Numbered from the stretch's first letter, positions 1 through 12,500 are shown. The stretch: 64,000 nucleotides of DNA from Amaranthus tricolor (GCF_026212465.1 NC_080059.1:14019494-14083493), one strand, 5' to 3'. Numbers and translations: made by a program. The notes: generated by a model from the sequence alone, not told the origin.

Positions 1-173
1 GAATCCATCAGATTCCCCTTCTCCAACTTGCCAATCTGTATTCAAGTTTTTGGCAAACATATGAACTATTTTGAAAAAATGACTCATTAAATCATATGCA
101 CTTCTCTATGTGAATTTACAGAGGACGTTTGCTACCAAGGTCAATCGGAAAGAACTTTTTTATTACTACAGAG

Positions 174-642
174 ATCAATTCAACCAAAAGCTTAAGTTGA
201 TGGTTGAAGACTCATGAAGTGTTATATACTCTAACAGACACCTCACACGAGAGTCTTTAGGCTAGAAGTGTGGTTGCAACACAAACCTTTTTCATACATA
301 ACGCGAAATATTGCACTTTAAATAAGGTGTGTGTGAGATTTGAACCCGTGATCTCTTGTCACGTTGGCAATGAACCAACTCAACAAAGAGCTTAAGCATT
401 TGATTAAGTTGGTTCCTTGACATGGTATCAAAAGTCAATATGACAGAAAGATCACGAGTGTGAATTTCATCCACTCCTCAACTTTCAAGTGAAATATTTA
501 ACACCATAAATGAGCATGATATGTGTTGCATCCACACTTATAGCTGAAAAGACTCTCGTGTGAGGATGCGTGAGGGTGCGTGATAGAGTATAAAACATAT
601 GATGAAACTCTAACCATGAATTTAGGTTTTTGGTTGAGTTGA
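174..642. repeat. Foldback (MITE-like) element with ~115-bp inverted arms
   Basis: The arm at about 174-285 is an imperfect reverse complement of the arm at about 519-642. Shared blocks include CACACGAGAGTCTTT, AAGTGTGG and ATACTCTA. The spacer (about 286-518) carries no gene; its short open frame is not protein-like. The structure is that of a small non-autonomous DNA element. I could not identify a clear target-site duplication, so the superfamily is unassigned. Confidence 0.55.
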
Positions 643-1318
643 TTCGATTGCACACCTCAGACCTTTTAAATGCCGACTACATGTGAGTCACTTCATTCTG
701 GGTATGAAATGGAATGGATTGTTTCATCAACTTGGCAGTAAAACTATGTTGTTTATGTACATTCTGTCACCCCAATTCCATTATTTGCTCCCTTGACGGG
801 GTCAAATGTACGTGTCACAAACTTACTCTTAGGGATAACAAACAGGCTATTTCATATAGATGTTATTTCTATACTTGATATATATTGTTCTGCTTAATTA
901 ATTTTAGGAATGAATGGTATTTTACCTTGAGGAATAGAAATCTTGAACTTATTAACATCATCAGAGTAGACTCGAAACTCTGCAGGAACATTCAAAAAGA
1001 AAGCTCAGATGGCAATTCAAAGATGAAGACCCATCAAAGATAATTTCATAAAAACAGTTCCTTTGTTTCCTCTCACCATCAACAGCAAAAGAAGGTAAAG
1101 AAACAGCAGGAAAAACTGCAGAGAAGGCCATCTGTAACAGTGCTTGTCTTCTTTTAGTGCTAATACTTCTAATTCCATCTTCTTTTGAAACACTGCAGAA
1201 TACAACAGACTGCTTTCTACTTATAATTCCTACACTTCCTGTAAAATTATATAAACAATTGCAAATATAGCATCAGAGACATCAATGTATTTGACTGTTA
1301 AATAGTTAGGGGGCTTGA
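643..1318. other. Intergenic, no gene recognised
   Basis: This is AT-rich sequence with only short open frames that lack any recognisable protein motif. I see nothing beyond non-coding spacer. Confidence 0.5.
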
Positions 1319-1418
1319 ACTCTGTTACTCGGACTCTTTACTTTATTATAAATACCCACGCTCGGACATTCATAAAATATGCTAATCGGACATGGGTATA
1401 CAAGTCCGAGTAACAGAA
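1319..1418. repeat. Short palindromic MITE-like unit (TCTGTTACTCGGACT arms)
   Basis: CTCTGTTACTCGGACT at 1319-1335 is matched by its reverse complement AGTCCGAGTAACAGA at 1403-1417. Inner CGGAC/GTCCG pieces also pair. A related, more degraded half copy (AGTCTGAGTAACATA) lies near 16480 in an AHL intron, so this is a dispersed repeat. Confidence 0.5.
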
Positions 1419-1429
1419 AATAGAAAGTG

Positions 1430-3140
1430 TATAAGAACCTGGCTTTGAGGAAGTAATATACAGCCTAGGGAATGATGATGGTGCGGTTGGAGCAGCTGCC
1501 ATCATTCCCACTCAAATCTTTTGTTGAGCAATTATTTTCCTGGGATTTGATGTACCTTGGTTCATCTAGTTCTTTGGCAAATTTAGTTTGTGGTAAGAAG
1601 CAAAAGATGCCCCACTTCCATAATATCTTGCTTTTGGGAAGAATACGGAAACTAGTGATTGGGAAAATTCTTAGTTAATTTCTTCGATTCACAATTGTGG
1701 GAAATTCCAAGGGCATGGTACGCAGACCTATTAGATCGGTCAGATCGGTTATGCATCAATGGGTTTGATCCAACGGGTCATAAATATATTAATATTTTTG
1801 TCTCAGCGCTATAAAATAGCTAAAAAGACAATGTATCAATCATTAATAATCAATAATCAATAAAGTATACCAATGAAGAAATAACTTGAGGAACGTATCG
1901 CACTATTATTTAAAATTTTTCCGCTATTTTTCTATTATTGACAAGGAAACTTTTGATATGTGACTTGATATTTAGCGAAACAATTAACTTATCAAAACAT
2001 GTAATATTTGTTGATTGACTATAATTATATGTGATAATCTATTAAAATACTTTATTTTCTTATATTAAACAAAAAAATAAATATACAATGTAAATCTCTA
2101 GTTTAGCTTGGTAATAAATCGTCATCATATAATAAATAAGCTAATTAAATTGAATATTTTTTCAACTAAATCTTCTCTCCTATCTATCAAAGCATCATTA
2201 TTCATGACCTAAAAAAAAGATAATTTTACTATTTCATAATTTTTTTCTCTCCTAAAAGTTCATCTTTCAACCTAATTTTATTAACAATGACTTCTTTTAA
2301 AAGGTCATCATCCTCTCTTTCTTAATTTTTTCTACCCCACCATAAGTTCTCTCCCTTAATTTATCTAATATTTATCTTTATTTTTTTATAATAATATTTT
2401 CATGGTTTTTTACTTGGATTTCTTCCATAATTTAGGTTATTTGAATTCATATTTTTTTCCGGGGGGTTTTTGAAATGATTATTTTGGTATTTTTTAACAA
2501 AAAAAGTAGGAAAATAAGAAGAAAATATGTAAATATAAAATTATATCAAAAAATATCAATATGGGTCTCATTTTATAGATCTCGAAAAAATATGACCGTT
2601 GGTATAATTTTTTTTTAAAAAAAAAATTATTTAAATACGAAAATAGTCGCTAAAGGAAAAAAACGGGTATTTTTTTGCACCCAATCAAAAGCCAACAAGT
2701 GGCGTCAGCAAAGGGAAGCATGTCAGGCAGCAGGCTGGCAGTTTTCCCCGCCTAATCACACAGCGACACGTGGTAATTTTTTTAATAAAAAAAGGGGTGA
2801 CCGTTCACATGAACGAGTCACATATTGATCTATTTGTCCAACCTTTTTCCTAACCCACCCAATATTAGATCACCATTATAATTATTTTTGCCATGATTTG
2901 GTCATATGAGCTCTAAAAGGGTCACCATTATTGATGCTCCTCATAGTTGAAGACTTTTTAAATTTTATTTGTCTCAATTATCAATAAATATATGAGTATA
3001 TGTTTTAATATTGTTGTATAGTAAATTATTTATTCACTTTGATAATGATAATATCATAACAAATATAAAAATTTAATAATTAAGTTTACATTGTAAATAA
3101 ATTAATTTTATAAAAAAATATCATTACTCATATCAATAAA
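1430..3140. other. AT-rich non-coding stretch, probably mostly decayed transposon
   Basis: No coding region is recognisable. The block from about 1900 to 3140 is very AT-rich and runs into a Helitron-type 3' terminus at 3150-3177, so at least part of it is probably the body of a non-autonomous Helitron. I could not place its 5' end. Confidence 0.4.
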
Positions 3141-3147
3141 TATTGAT

Positions 3148-3177
3148 AGTAACCGTGTTACACGGGAATTTATCTAG
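3148..3177 (+). mobile_element. Helitron 3' terminus (hairpin plus CTAG)
   Basis: A short GC-rich hairpin, CCGTG-TTA-CACGG, at about 3153-3165 is followed 9 bases later by CTAG and then T. This is the classical plant Helitron 3' end: a hairpin close to CTRR, inserted next to T. The upstream sequence is AT-rich and has no Rep/helicase gene, so the element is non-autonomous. Confidence 0.5.
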
Positions 3178-3792
3178 TTGTTAACATTAGAAATATAATT
3201 TCTCTTGGGAAAAATCTTTTTGTGAACTCAGGTCCATTTTTAAACTTTCGGTGTCCTAGAGGCGAGATTAGAAATAAGGGCCCTTATCGCCCTTTCAAAT
3301 ATTATAATAGCCTGTTTGGGAACATGAAATTTAATTCCAAATGTTGAATTGGGCCAAATATCTTGTTTGGCAAGTTTGGCATTTATAATTTAGAAATGAA
3401 CCATTTATTTTGAAATCTTAAAATAAGTAACAAGTGGGTCAAATTTTTATAATTCAAAATACAGACTTGTTATGTACAAATTCTTTGAACCACTCTTCTT
3501 ATTTTATATCTCTAAACTTTTTCAATTCCTCTCTTAATTTTTATGAACCCTAAATTTTTTCAATTTCTAGAGCATGTATGGAATTATGTTAAATGTAGTA
3601 TCGGGTTCTCTTAAAGCTAATTTAAGGGAATCATTGCTTATGCTCTTTTTGATTTGGCAGTGATATAAAAGATCATTATTGTCATGTAAACTTCATTGAG
3701 GATTACCTACTTTTTTTTCTTGGTTCCTGTTTTTATGTCGAAGCATGTCCAATTAAAACTTATTTTACATCTTTTTCTGAATATTGTAAAAT
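3178..3792. other. Spacer between Helitron end and Harbinger relic
   Basis: There is no gene. The segment near 3305-3440 carries TTTGG-type motifs of the kind seen in small MITEs, but no pair of ends could be defined. Confidence 0.35.
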
Positions 3793-5073
3793 ATGTCAGA
3801 AGAATTAATTATTCAAGAGTCACAAAAGCGTGCAAGGAAAAATGATGATGATAGAGATAATGCTTTGTCAATTGTGAGTTTCATTTTAGTAGTTTTAGGA
3901 GCACAATAGTCAAAAGTATAGGTTGAGAGAGGTCTCTTGGATTAAATTTTTCGTGCTTAAAAGAGGGCCTTTTGGATGTTAGACTTGAAAAATTATAGGA
4001 TATGTCGCGATCAATTGGAATTTGACACACATTGCTTTGAGAAGTTGTCGCAATGTTCCTTCATTTTCTTACCCATGATTTAAAAAATAGAGTAGTACAA
4101 AGGATCTTTGCTCGTTCAGGAGAGACATGGAGTCGTCAGTTTCACATAGAGGTGTCAAACAGGTCGGGTTGGGTCGTTTTAAGGTTCGGGTCATATATGA
4201 ATGGGTCAATAGACCCTTGACCTGAACCTGACCCATTTAATTAAATGGGTCAAAAATTAAAACCCCGACCTGATCTGTTGCAGGTCGGGTCAACCTGCTA
4301 ATGACCCATTTAACCTGCTTTTTTTTCAGGTCATTGAACCCATATATTTCAGGTCATTTGACCCATTTTACCCATTTGACCCAAAAATTACAATATTACA
4401 AAATTACAATATAAAAACTAATTTATGGCTAACACTGTAAAACATTACAAGCTTCATCCATTAATGGAACACAGTATAACATACTTTCATCCATTAATGG
4501 AGTTGAAAATCGAACACAGTACAAGCTTGAATTGAAGATCAGGAAGATTGAACTGCAAAATCTGAAAAATCAGAAAAATCGAACACAATCCAAATCAGAA
4601 AAAATCGATCAAAAAAAAATCAGAAAAATGGGAAACAAAGAAATAAATCAATAATTCTTACCTAGGTGCCGCCACAGAGAAGAGGAAGGAGAAGGCACAC
4701 TCTGAAGTCGCACACAATCTTGCAAAACATAAAGAAAAATGGAGTAAACATAACACAAACTGAAAAATCGAAAAAATCAAAAAAAATCGATAAAAATGAA
4801 ACAGAAAAATGAAATAAAAAACAAGATGCAAATTACCAGTTTAGTAAAAATGAAACCCCAACAAATTCGAAAAAATGGAACCCTAAATAACACAAACACG
4901 AACCAAATTATTATGAAGAATTAAAGAGAGAAGAGAGAAGAGCAGCCTCCACAGCAGAAAAGGGAGAAGAGCAGGCTGGGGTCGTGGCTGCAGCAGACGC
5001 AAGCAGAGGCAGCCTAGATGTTGGTCGTTGCTGTTTGGGGAAGGTGACGCAGCCCCTGCTGCTGCTTGGGAGG

Positions 5074-5117
5074 TGTAACACCCCGATATTTGCCCGAAAT
5101 ATTAAATGATTTGCTAA

Positions 5118-5188
<71 letters not shown>

Positions 5189-7449
5189 TTTTTAGAAAAA
5201 AAAAATATATTTCTTTTTATTATTTATTTTGTTAGTAGGTTAAATCATGAGACTTCAACTTTTTAAGGCAATTAAAACCATTTTAAGTCCAAACCTTTTT
5301 CCTAATCTATCTTTAATTTCAAAAAAAAAAAAATAATAATAAAAGTGGGAATGTGAATGGGTTTGGCCGGCCACATGAGGGATTTGGGGGAAGATTGTAA
5401 CTTCCATTTTGGCAATTGAATGGTTAAGGAAATTATCACAATTAAATCCCATAATTCCTTAATTAATTCCTTACCTTACATCCTTTCATTTCAAAATCAT
5501 TTGCAAGTAAAGAAAACACTCCCAAATGCTCTAATCCTCACGCCTAATCACCCTTTGGTTCATCAATTTTGGTGTTTTGTCCTTGTGCAATTGTGAGTAA
5601 TTCTTAACCTAGTTTTATTTTTAAGTTTTAATTTTAATTTCTATGATTTTTATGTGTGTTATTTTATAGTTTATGATTTGTTCATGATTTAAAATTCATG
5701 TGTAGAAGTATGATGTTTTTCTATCTAAATTAATGTATGGTTTTTAGGGTTTTGGATATGTTTACATGTGTGTGAAGAATTGTTTGATGAATGATTGAAA
5801 AATATATATATACATACATAAAAAAAAAAATGCTTGCTCATATAAAAAATGTATGTGGTGATGGAAATTTATTTTTATTTTTATTGATTAATAGAAGAAA
5901 TTTATAATGTTGGTAGAGAAATATACATGTATATATGTGATGTGTTTGTGTGTGTACATTTGTGTAAAAAGAATTATTTTTGAGGAAAAAAATATATAAT
6001 TAATTAAAATTTATTTTGTATGAGATCATGAAAATTATGTAAATTTTATTGTTTAGATTTAATAGGAAATAAAGCATTGAAATTTATATTTTTGTGATAA
6101 AAAAAAAAATGAAATCCCGTAGGTTTTGAAAATGGTGAAAAAAATGTGTTTTTGGAACATTTTTGGCTTTGAAATTAAGTTAAAAATACTTATATTATGT
6201 TATAAATTATGAAAATTGGTACCCGGGGGTTTTGACGCCTTCCGGACGCAACGGTGAAGTCGGATTTTTAATTTGACAGTTTTAAGTTGAGTTTCTGGAC
6301 AGATTGTATAGGCTGTCCTGTTTTGTGTATATACCATGTTATAGTATGTGATGGATGTTCATGTTGTGTGTAGTATTCTAGGTATGGATGTGATTGTATA
6401 TGTGTGTTATAGATGATTTGAGGAAAATGTGTATGTGTGCTTATTTCCTGAATACGATTGAACCTTGTAGGAAGTCGATTCGTGACCGGGAATTGATTAA
6501 GACGCTTGTGAGTTGGTTATCTTGCTTAAGGTATGTACACGCAGCGTGGTTCGCACTAGTCCGATGTATCATATAATAATGATATACAAAAGTAAAGCAG
6601 GGATAAATAGTACGAATAATGTTATCTTTCGAATCAGTAATTTTTATACATTGTTTTGATAAGCAGAGGTAGTATGACCTCACTAACTTTAAAGTGGACG
6701 TAGTATGACGTCAATTGGTGGAAAAGAATTACTCGCGGTTTATGAGGGCATTATGAGCCACCGCGGGGGTATGCATACTTAACCATAGACACCGAAGTAA
6801 GGCGAGTGTCTATGGTAGAGACTTGCTTAGGGGTTAGCTCCCCCTAATGTATTGTCTCACTTATGGAGTTTGGAGTGTACCGACAGTATGGCTGGATAGT
6901 ACAACAGTATGGCTGACTAACCTCTACATGAAAATAATTATTTTTAATAAGCATGATCGAAGCATAAGGTTCTGTGAATTGTCAGCTAATAAATTAAAAC
7001 TTTCTCTTATATTATTATTTATTTGGTATGCGACGTTTGCTGACGTGTACTTTTGGTCTTAACGACCCTGCGATGATGTTGTTTCCTATCTGGCAATGAC
7101 TAGCAATAAGTTAAGTTGCAGGTTTGGGGAGTGAGGATTGACCCTTGAAGAAATAAATCATTAGAATTTTCTAGTTAAGTTTGAACAACATTTGGTTTTT
7201 ATGAGGCGATTTTCGTTCTCAAGTTGTAATAAGTAGATTTAACTTTTCGTTCTTATCCGCTGCTAAGAATTTCTTATTATCTAGTAGTTCATAATAACGC
7301 TAATAGAACTCGATCCGCACGTTTTCCTTAACTTCAAAACCGTTTTAAACTGTTTTCTAACATCCCGGTTTGACTCGGATTATAGTTGTCTCGTTTTTAA
7401 AAGGTCATCTTCTCTTTTCGTACGATCCGAGTTATTCCGAGATGTTACA
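5074..7449 (+). mobile_element. Ty3/gypsy-type solo LTR, 5-bp TSD GGAGG
   Basis: The segment starts TGTAACACCCCG, ends CGAGATGTTACA, and is flanked by GGAGG at 5069-5073 and 7450-7454. TG...CA ends and a 5-bp duplication define an LTR, and there is no internal gag-pol, so this is a 2.4-kb solo LTR left by LTR-LTR recombination. Blocks such as CCGGACGCAACGGTGAA (about 6243) and the CCACCGCGGGGGTATGCATAC region (about 6760) also occur, inverted, in the LTR at 47771-50500. The two elements therefore belong to related chromovirus-type families. Confidence 0.75.
5117..5187. repeat. (ATT)n microsatellite
   Basis: About 23 uninterrupted ATT units lie near the 5' end of the solo LTR. The poly-leucine frame across it is an artefact. 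Confidence 0.9.
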
Positions 7450-7608
7450 GGAGGGCGGCTGCTGGTCGGGGAAAATGGGAAGGAGGCGCACAGGAAGAGA
7501 GAGGAAGAAGGAGAGAAAGGAGAGGGAGAAGAGGAGGAAGGAGAAAACGGCTTGGTCTTTGAGCGTTTAGGGTTTCGTGGGTCTTATATACCGTTTTTTT
7601 TTTTTTTT

Positions 7609-7609
7609 A

Positions 7610-7655
<46 letters not shown>
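7609..7655. repeat. (ATT)n microsatellite in the right arm of the hAT-like element
   Basis: About 15 ATT units follow a T-rich run, inside the right part of the hAT-like element and outside the solo LTR. Confidence 0.85.
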
Positions 7656-7656
<1 letters not shown>

Positions 7657-8898
7657 GCTTATTTTATTTATTTTTAAATGGGTTAAATATGGGTCGACTT
7701 GACCTGATTGACCCATTTAATAAATGGGTTAAACAGGTTTTTTTCGGGTTCAAATATTCAACCTGAACCTAACCCATTAAATAAACAGATCAGGTCGGGT
7801 TGACCCATTTAATTAATTGGGTCAAAAATCTAAACCCAAACCCGCTAATTTCGGGTCAAATTCAGTTCAGGATAGCAGGTCGGGTCAGCTTTTGCCAGCC
7901 CTAGTTTCACATCGTACTTAAAGCCGTACTAAAACTAGGGAAGTACTATATCAAACCAGTTAGTCACAATACTGATTGTTTTGAGGACATCAAGTGGAGA
8001 TACTTTAAGGGTAATGTTGGAGCCCTTGATGGGACCCATGTTAAAATGACAGTACCGGTTAAGGATCGACTCCGCTATCGAGATAAAAAGGGGATATATG
8101 CACAAATGTCTTGGCTTCATGTGATTCAAATATTTGCTTCACGTATGTTTTACTTGGTTGGGAAGGATCGGCTTCATATCCTCGCATCCTTCGTGATGCT
8201 CTTTGGAGGCCTAATGGACTAAAAACACCTAGGAATAAATTTCTTCTTGTTGACTTGGGATTCACTAATGGTGAAGGATTTTTAGCTCCTTATAAAGGTA
8301 CTCGGTATCACTTAAATTTTTGGTGAGGGAATATTCCAACAAATTATATGGAGCTTTTTAACTTGAGGCATTCTTCGGCTCGAAACACAATTGAAAAAGC
8401 TTTTGGGTTATTAAAGAAACGTTAGAGTATTCTTAGACATCCGAGTTTTTTTGGAAAGATGACTCAAGTTAGAATTATAAATGCTTGTTTCATACTCCAT
8501 AGTTTCTTGATGGAAGAGAAATTGGAAGAAAGGAATTGATTACATGAGGTAGATAATGAATTATCAAATGTACCCGGAACTAATGAAGAAGGGGAAGAAG
8601 CTTACATTTCACTTGTGTGTTCATCACTTGAGTGGAATAATTTTAGAGATGAGCTTGCAAGAAATATATTTGCGGATTACTAAAGACGAACGGCACAACC
8701 TAGAAACAATTAATGTAGGAGAGATTGAACAAGATCGCATTAAACTACTTAAGAAGATCTTTATGGAATGAAAATTTCGAGCTCCCTGTCATACAAAATT
8801 CTATTCAATCTAGCTCGAAAGAAATATAATAATTACTCTATTAATTTTCATTCGAATACTGCAAACAAAAGTATAAAAGGTTTTTCATATCATTTCAT

Positions 8899-10536
8899 TC
8901 TATATACTAAAGTAAAGACCACATAATGACACATGTCAACCTCTGGTAAAAAGTATTTTCACTCAAATTACCTTCTCGCGTATACTTTCTTATAACTCTA
9001 TTGTAACTTTTACGACAAGAATACTATACATTAATGAATGTTATTGCAATAAGTTTACTATTAGCTTTATATTATATGTGATTTTAGTAAGATTGAAAAT
9101 AAATTTTCTATTTAAGATTTATCTTTTTATATATTAATTCCAATTACTATGATTTTTTCTACCTCTAAATTGAACATGTCTCTTTATTTATACTGTATAT
9201 TATTAGTCATCATTTTGTATACTAAAATGTTTACTTAATGAGGTTGATAAATAACTTTATCGAGTAAGTGGCTAATTGCAAAAATAGTTGTCTTCTATTG
9301 CAAAGCAAAGACAAAAGAGGTCAAACAAAAATAAATAAACTTATTATTATTGAAAATGAAATGGGTAACTTAAAGGCTTAAAGCTATTCAAATGAGGTGA
9401 ACAATAAAGTGAATGCGTATAAAATGTCGTCATTTGTAAGATTATGAATTTCATACACCATTCCTATTTATCAGCACCCAGAAATAGATGTTGCATTGAA
9501 AAGAAAAGTCCTCCTAGAAAACAGAACGACAAATGAGATAAAATTATAATTTGATAATTTTGCTATGTTTGAAATTCTTCTTTACATTTATAAATATTAC
9601 TAAGTGAAAATTCATTAAAATATAATAACAATTTAAGTTTATTATATTTCGTCAAGTAATCAGTCATTGAAAAAGCGTCATTTAAAATCAAAGGGTTTTT
9701 CTTTTGTATATTGTATGATGTATGTATGATGTGATGACTTCACTATCTTTGTCTCACTTGGTTTGTGCACATTTTCAAATATATTAATCAATGTCCTAAT
9801 GCATCTTATTGTGCATAATTAAAAATTATAAAAATTTGATATTAATAAATTGCATTGTAACGAATCAAATAAGATCTCAATTGACTATAATTTAATTTAT
9901 ATATTTGACATTATTCAAATTAAGAGTGTTATGAATAATGTTAAAAACTAAATTGGGTAAATGAAGGGAGTATGTTTTAAGTATAGTTGAATTTAAATAA
10001 TTAGAAGTGTTAAACACTAAATTGGGTAAATTGATTTTATGTTCGAACGTCTAAAGAAGAGAGAAGCTTTGTGTTTTGGGTTTTTCAAAAATTTATTATC
10101 CTTACTTTACAATGACTCTTTATTTTCATTATGTATAAGTTGTTTGATCTACAAAGCAAAATACGCATTTATCCATTTAACTTTCTTATGTATCTACTCC
10201 ATTACATATGTTGGAGATATTTATATTTTATTCAATTTTTGATAAAATAAATTTTTATATATCGTGTTTAACAGGGGTAATCAATTATTATTACATACAT
10301 ATATTTAACATATAGTGATCATTAAATAGCTCGTGCTTAGTACGACTAATCAACAATTATGTTCTAATGATGTGTAAATATTATTATTTATTATTCAATT
10401 TTCTTTGTTGTGATTTTTCAAAATTATTATTTATAGTTCTCTTTCTTAACTTTTATTTAATCTGTTTGTAACAATTATATTATTTATGCATAACAATTTC
10501 TAAATATCTCGTGCTTTAGCATGGGTGATCACCTAG
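8899..10536 (+). mobile_element. Candidate non-autonomous Helitron
   Basis: The 5' side starts TCTATATACTAAAGTAAAG and soon contains GACACATGTCAAC, which resembles plant Helitron left ends. The 3' side ends with a stem CGTGC/GCATG around TTTA (about 10510-10522) followed by CTAG at 10533-10536 and T. The 1.6-kb interior is AT-rich and has no Rep/helicase gene. No target duplication is expected for Helitrons. The pairing of these two ends is inferred. Confidence 0.45.
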
Positions 10537-10992
10537 TTCATTCTATTGGTGTGACTTCGCTGTAAATTAGCCTATTGAACATTGATGCTGTTTAACAAGA
10601 CTTCTTTGTGAGACAACAAATATAAATGTTATACTTTAAAGGAGAAGAGGGTAATTTCTGGAGAAAATTTTCACCTAGATGATGTGAACGGTTAACTCTT
10701 CATATTTTTATACACTAAGGGATTGAAAGATAAGTTTATTGTCAACAATGTGCATTATGTTGAATTATTAATGTCAAAATTTCCATATATTAATTGAATG
10801 TAAAGGGTAAGGAATCAAAATTGTAATAATACACTTCTAAATAAATGAAAATTGTTAAATAAATAAGGAAATATATCATAATAATTCAAATATTAATTGA
10901 GAAAATTGTCAATAATATATAAACATTTGTTCGATCTGCTAAATGTAATAAACCCATATGTTGTTGATTTTTAAATAAACCACCTATCATAA
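10537..10992. other. AT-rich spacer, no gene seen
   Basis: No protein motif, RNA gene or paired element ends could be recognised here. Confidence 0.4.
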
Positions 10993-11790
10993 TAATAATC
11001 ATAAATACTAATAAAAGAACTGAAAAATAACACACGATGAATTTTTAGAGTTTTCCTTAAATTCAAAGTTAAATTAGGTAAGTATTTTTGCTAAAGCCAT
11101 ACTTAATTGCGTGAAAATTTTCTTTTCTCAATAAATTTAAAACTAATTACGATAATAAAATAAATATTAAAAGATTTCATTACATTAATTCTTTATACCA
11201 AAATAAAATCTTTAAGAAATTAATTATTTCAAATAAGTAAAAAAGTATTTTTTTTAAATATATTTATTATATTATTAAATGTTGTTTATTTTTAGTCATA
11301 AATGCTAATAAAAGAACTATTCTTCAATTTTATCTTTATTTTTAGTCATCTGTATATATTCTTTTTATTCTATTTGTAAGTTGCAGGTTCTCTCTCTTTG
11401 AAGACCTTACTCTCTTTTATGAGTATGAGTTGCGGTCTTTCTTCTCTGCCCAGATCCTGACCATAGTTTTCTATGAGTAGGATACACTGGGTAAGATGAT
11501 GATGATGATGCTAATAAAAGAACTAAAAAATAACACATGACGACTTCTTAGAGTTTTTACAAATGTGTTTATTTAATAGGATTATAATTAATTACATGAT
11601 AATTTATTTTCTTAAACGAATTTAAAGTTAAATTAGGTAAGTATTTTTAGTAACGGTATAATTGATTGCATGGAAATTTATTCACTTCAATAAAATTAAA
11701 ACTAAATAAGATAAATATTAAAATATTTTATTACATTAATTCTTTATACAAAAATATAAATCTTTAAAAATTATATTTATTTAAATAATT
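10993..11790. repeat. ~297-bp imperfect tandem duplication
   Basis: The block beginning CTAATAAAAGAACT at 11008 recurs at 11305, an offset of 297 bp. The following text matches when the retroposon inside copy 2 is skipped: AAAAATAACAC, AAAGTTAAATTAGGTAAGTA and CATTACATTAATTCTTTATA. The copies have clearly diverged. No gene is present. Confidence 0.7.
11319..11507 (+). mobile_element. Short retroposon (SINE-like or 5'-truncated LINE) with 17-bp TSD
   Basis: ATGCTAATAAAAGAACT is present at 11302-11318 and again at 11508-11524, a perfect 17-bp duplication typical of target-primed insertion. The 189-bp insert ends with GGATACACTGGGTAAGATG followed by GAT repeats, a simple-repeat tail seen in plant SINE/RTE-like retroposons. 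No clear tRNA A and B boxes are visible, so a truncated LINE tail is also possible. Confidence 0.65.
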
Positions 11791-12420
11791 AAATGCTGTT
11801 TGGATTAGGTCAAAATTAAAACCAAATAACTTAGTTTAAATTAACTCAAAATAAACTCAATTCATTCATAAATAATAAGTTTATTTTATTTAATTGAATT
11901 TTAGAAGACCATCAAAAATATCTTTTAGTCAAAATTACAAGCTTGATTAGATAAAATATTTTAGTAAGTAAGCTATATTGTTTTCCAAAGTAATTATTTT
12001 ATTAAAATATATAGAATTTACATACTATTCTTAAACAAAGTTTTTTTCTTGCATTATGCATTGAAAGTTTTATTTATATATGTCTATATACTTAACTCAG
12101 TGTATTATATGAGCTTTTAAACTAGATGTTTATAGCCATGTTCAAACCATCTTAATAAGTCAAACAATTAAGAATAAATAATATTTTGGTTTATAATCTA
12201 AAATTTTTCAATCCTTACGGTCAAGCTCTATTTTATCTAATTTAATAATTGATTTAGAATTAAGTAAAACCACTATAAACTTAAAACTTTACTTTAAAGA
12301 ATAAGTGAAATTTTGAGGTGATTCGATGATAGTTAATTTATTCGTGAGAGTTGCCCACATTAATTAATTAATTAATTGATTCACATTCCAAATCCATTTA
12401 TGCTTACCCAAACTTCATCT
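11791..12420. other. AT-rich upstream region of the AHL gene
   Basis: I see no coding content. The stretch lies directly upstream of the pyrimidine-rich presumed promoter of the AHL gene. A TTAA/ATTAATTAATTAATT run sits near 12360. Confidence 0.35.
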
Positions 12421-12424
12421 CACT

Positions 12425-12500
12425 CCTCTTTTTTCCTTTACCTTATTATTTCTGGAATTATAACTTTTCTCTCTCCTCTCTTTCTTTTTCTCTAATACTT
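12425..12500 (+). promoter_or_regulatory. Pyrimidine-rich tract, likely core promoter/TSS zone of the AHL gene
   Basis: A long CT-rich run (CTCTTTTTTCC..., CTCTCTCCTCTCTTTC) lies about 0.85 kb before the AHL start codon. Pyrimidine patches are common around plant transcription start sites and 5' UTRs. A splice acceptor at 13300-13301 (TTATTTTGCAG) suggests that a 5' UTR exon starts in this zone and that a leader intron follows. No transcript evidence is available, so placement is inferred. Confidence 0.35.

Larger units (their letters stand above)
4147..7903. mobile_element. Non-autonomous hAT-like element with 8-bp TSD GTTTCACA
   Basis: The left end begins TAGAGGTGTCAAA; the right end, read in reverse complement, begins TAGGGCTGGCAAA. 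Both resemble hAT termini. GTTTCACA at 4139-4146 is repeated exactly at 7904-7911, an 8-bp target duplication as hAT elements make. The subterminal ~240 bp on each side are packed with AAATGGGTC/GACCCATTT and CGGGTC motifs in both orientations, possibly transposase binding sites. No transposase is encoded. Without the nested LTR the element would be about 1.4 kb. It interrupts the Harbinger transposase relic. Confidence 0.8.
3793..8683 (+). pseudogene. PIF/Harbinger DDE transposase relic (HARBI1/ALP1-like), split by a hAT insertion
   Basis: The 5' part (about 3793-4146) and the 3' part (7912-8683) are two halves of one DDE_Tnp_4 transposase. Translation of the 5' part contains AMFLHFL, then NRVVQ and SGETWSRQF, typical of the N-terminal helical region. 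The 3' part carries GALDGTHVKM (first catalytic Asp), then GWEGSA, LLVDLGFTNGEGFLAPYKG (second Asp), HSSARNTIEKAFGLLKKR (catalytic Glu) and a C-terminal EWNNFRDELA before TAA at 8681. The frame is broken by several frameshifts and stops, for example just before GNIPTNYMELFN and after LLKKR. The gene is therefore dead, although all three catalytic residues are still recognisable. It would have cut and integrated a Harbinger element; the Myb-like partner ORF was not found. Confidence 0.8.

Noticed and set aside
1472..1678. 68-codon frame, and another frame reading GDDGAVGAAAIIPTQ and EAKDAPLP
   Set aside because: The second frame looks faintly like a decayed exon, but it has several stops and I recognise no family, so I make no call.
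5066..5266. Poly-leucine frame
   Set aside because: It is produced by the (ATT)n microsatellite in the solo LTR.
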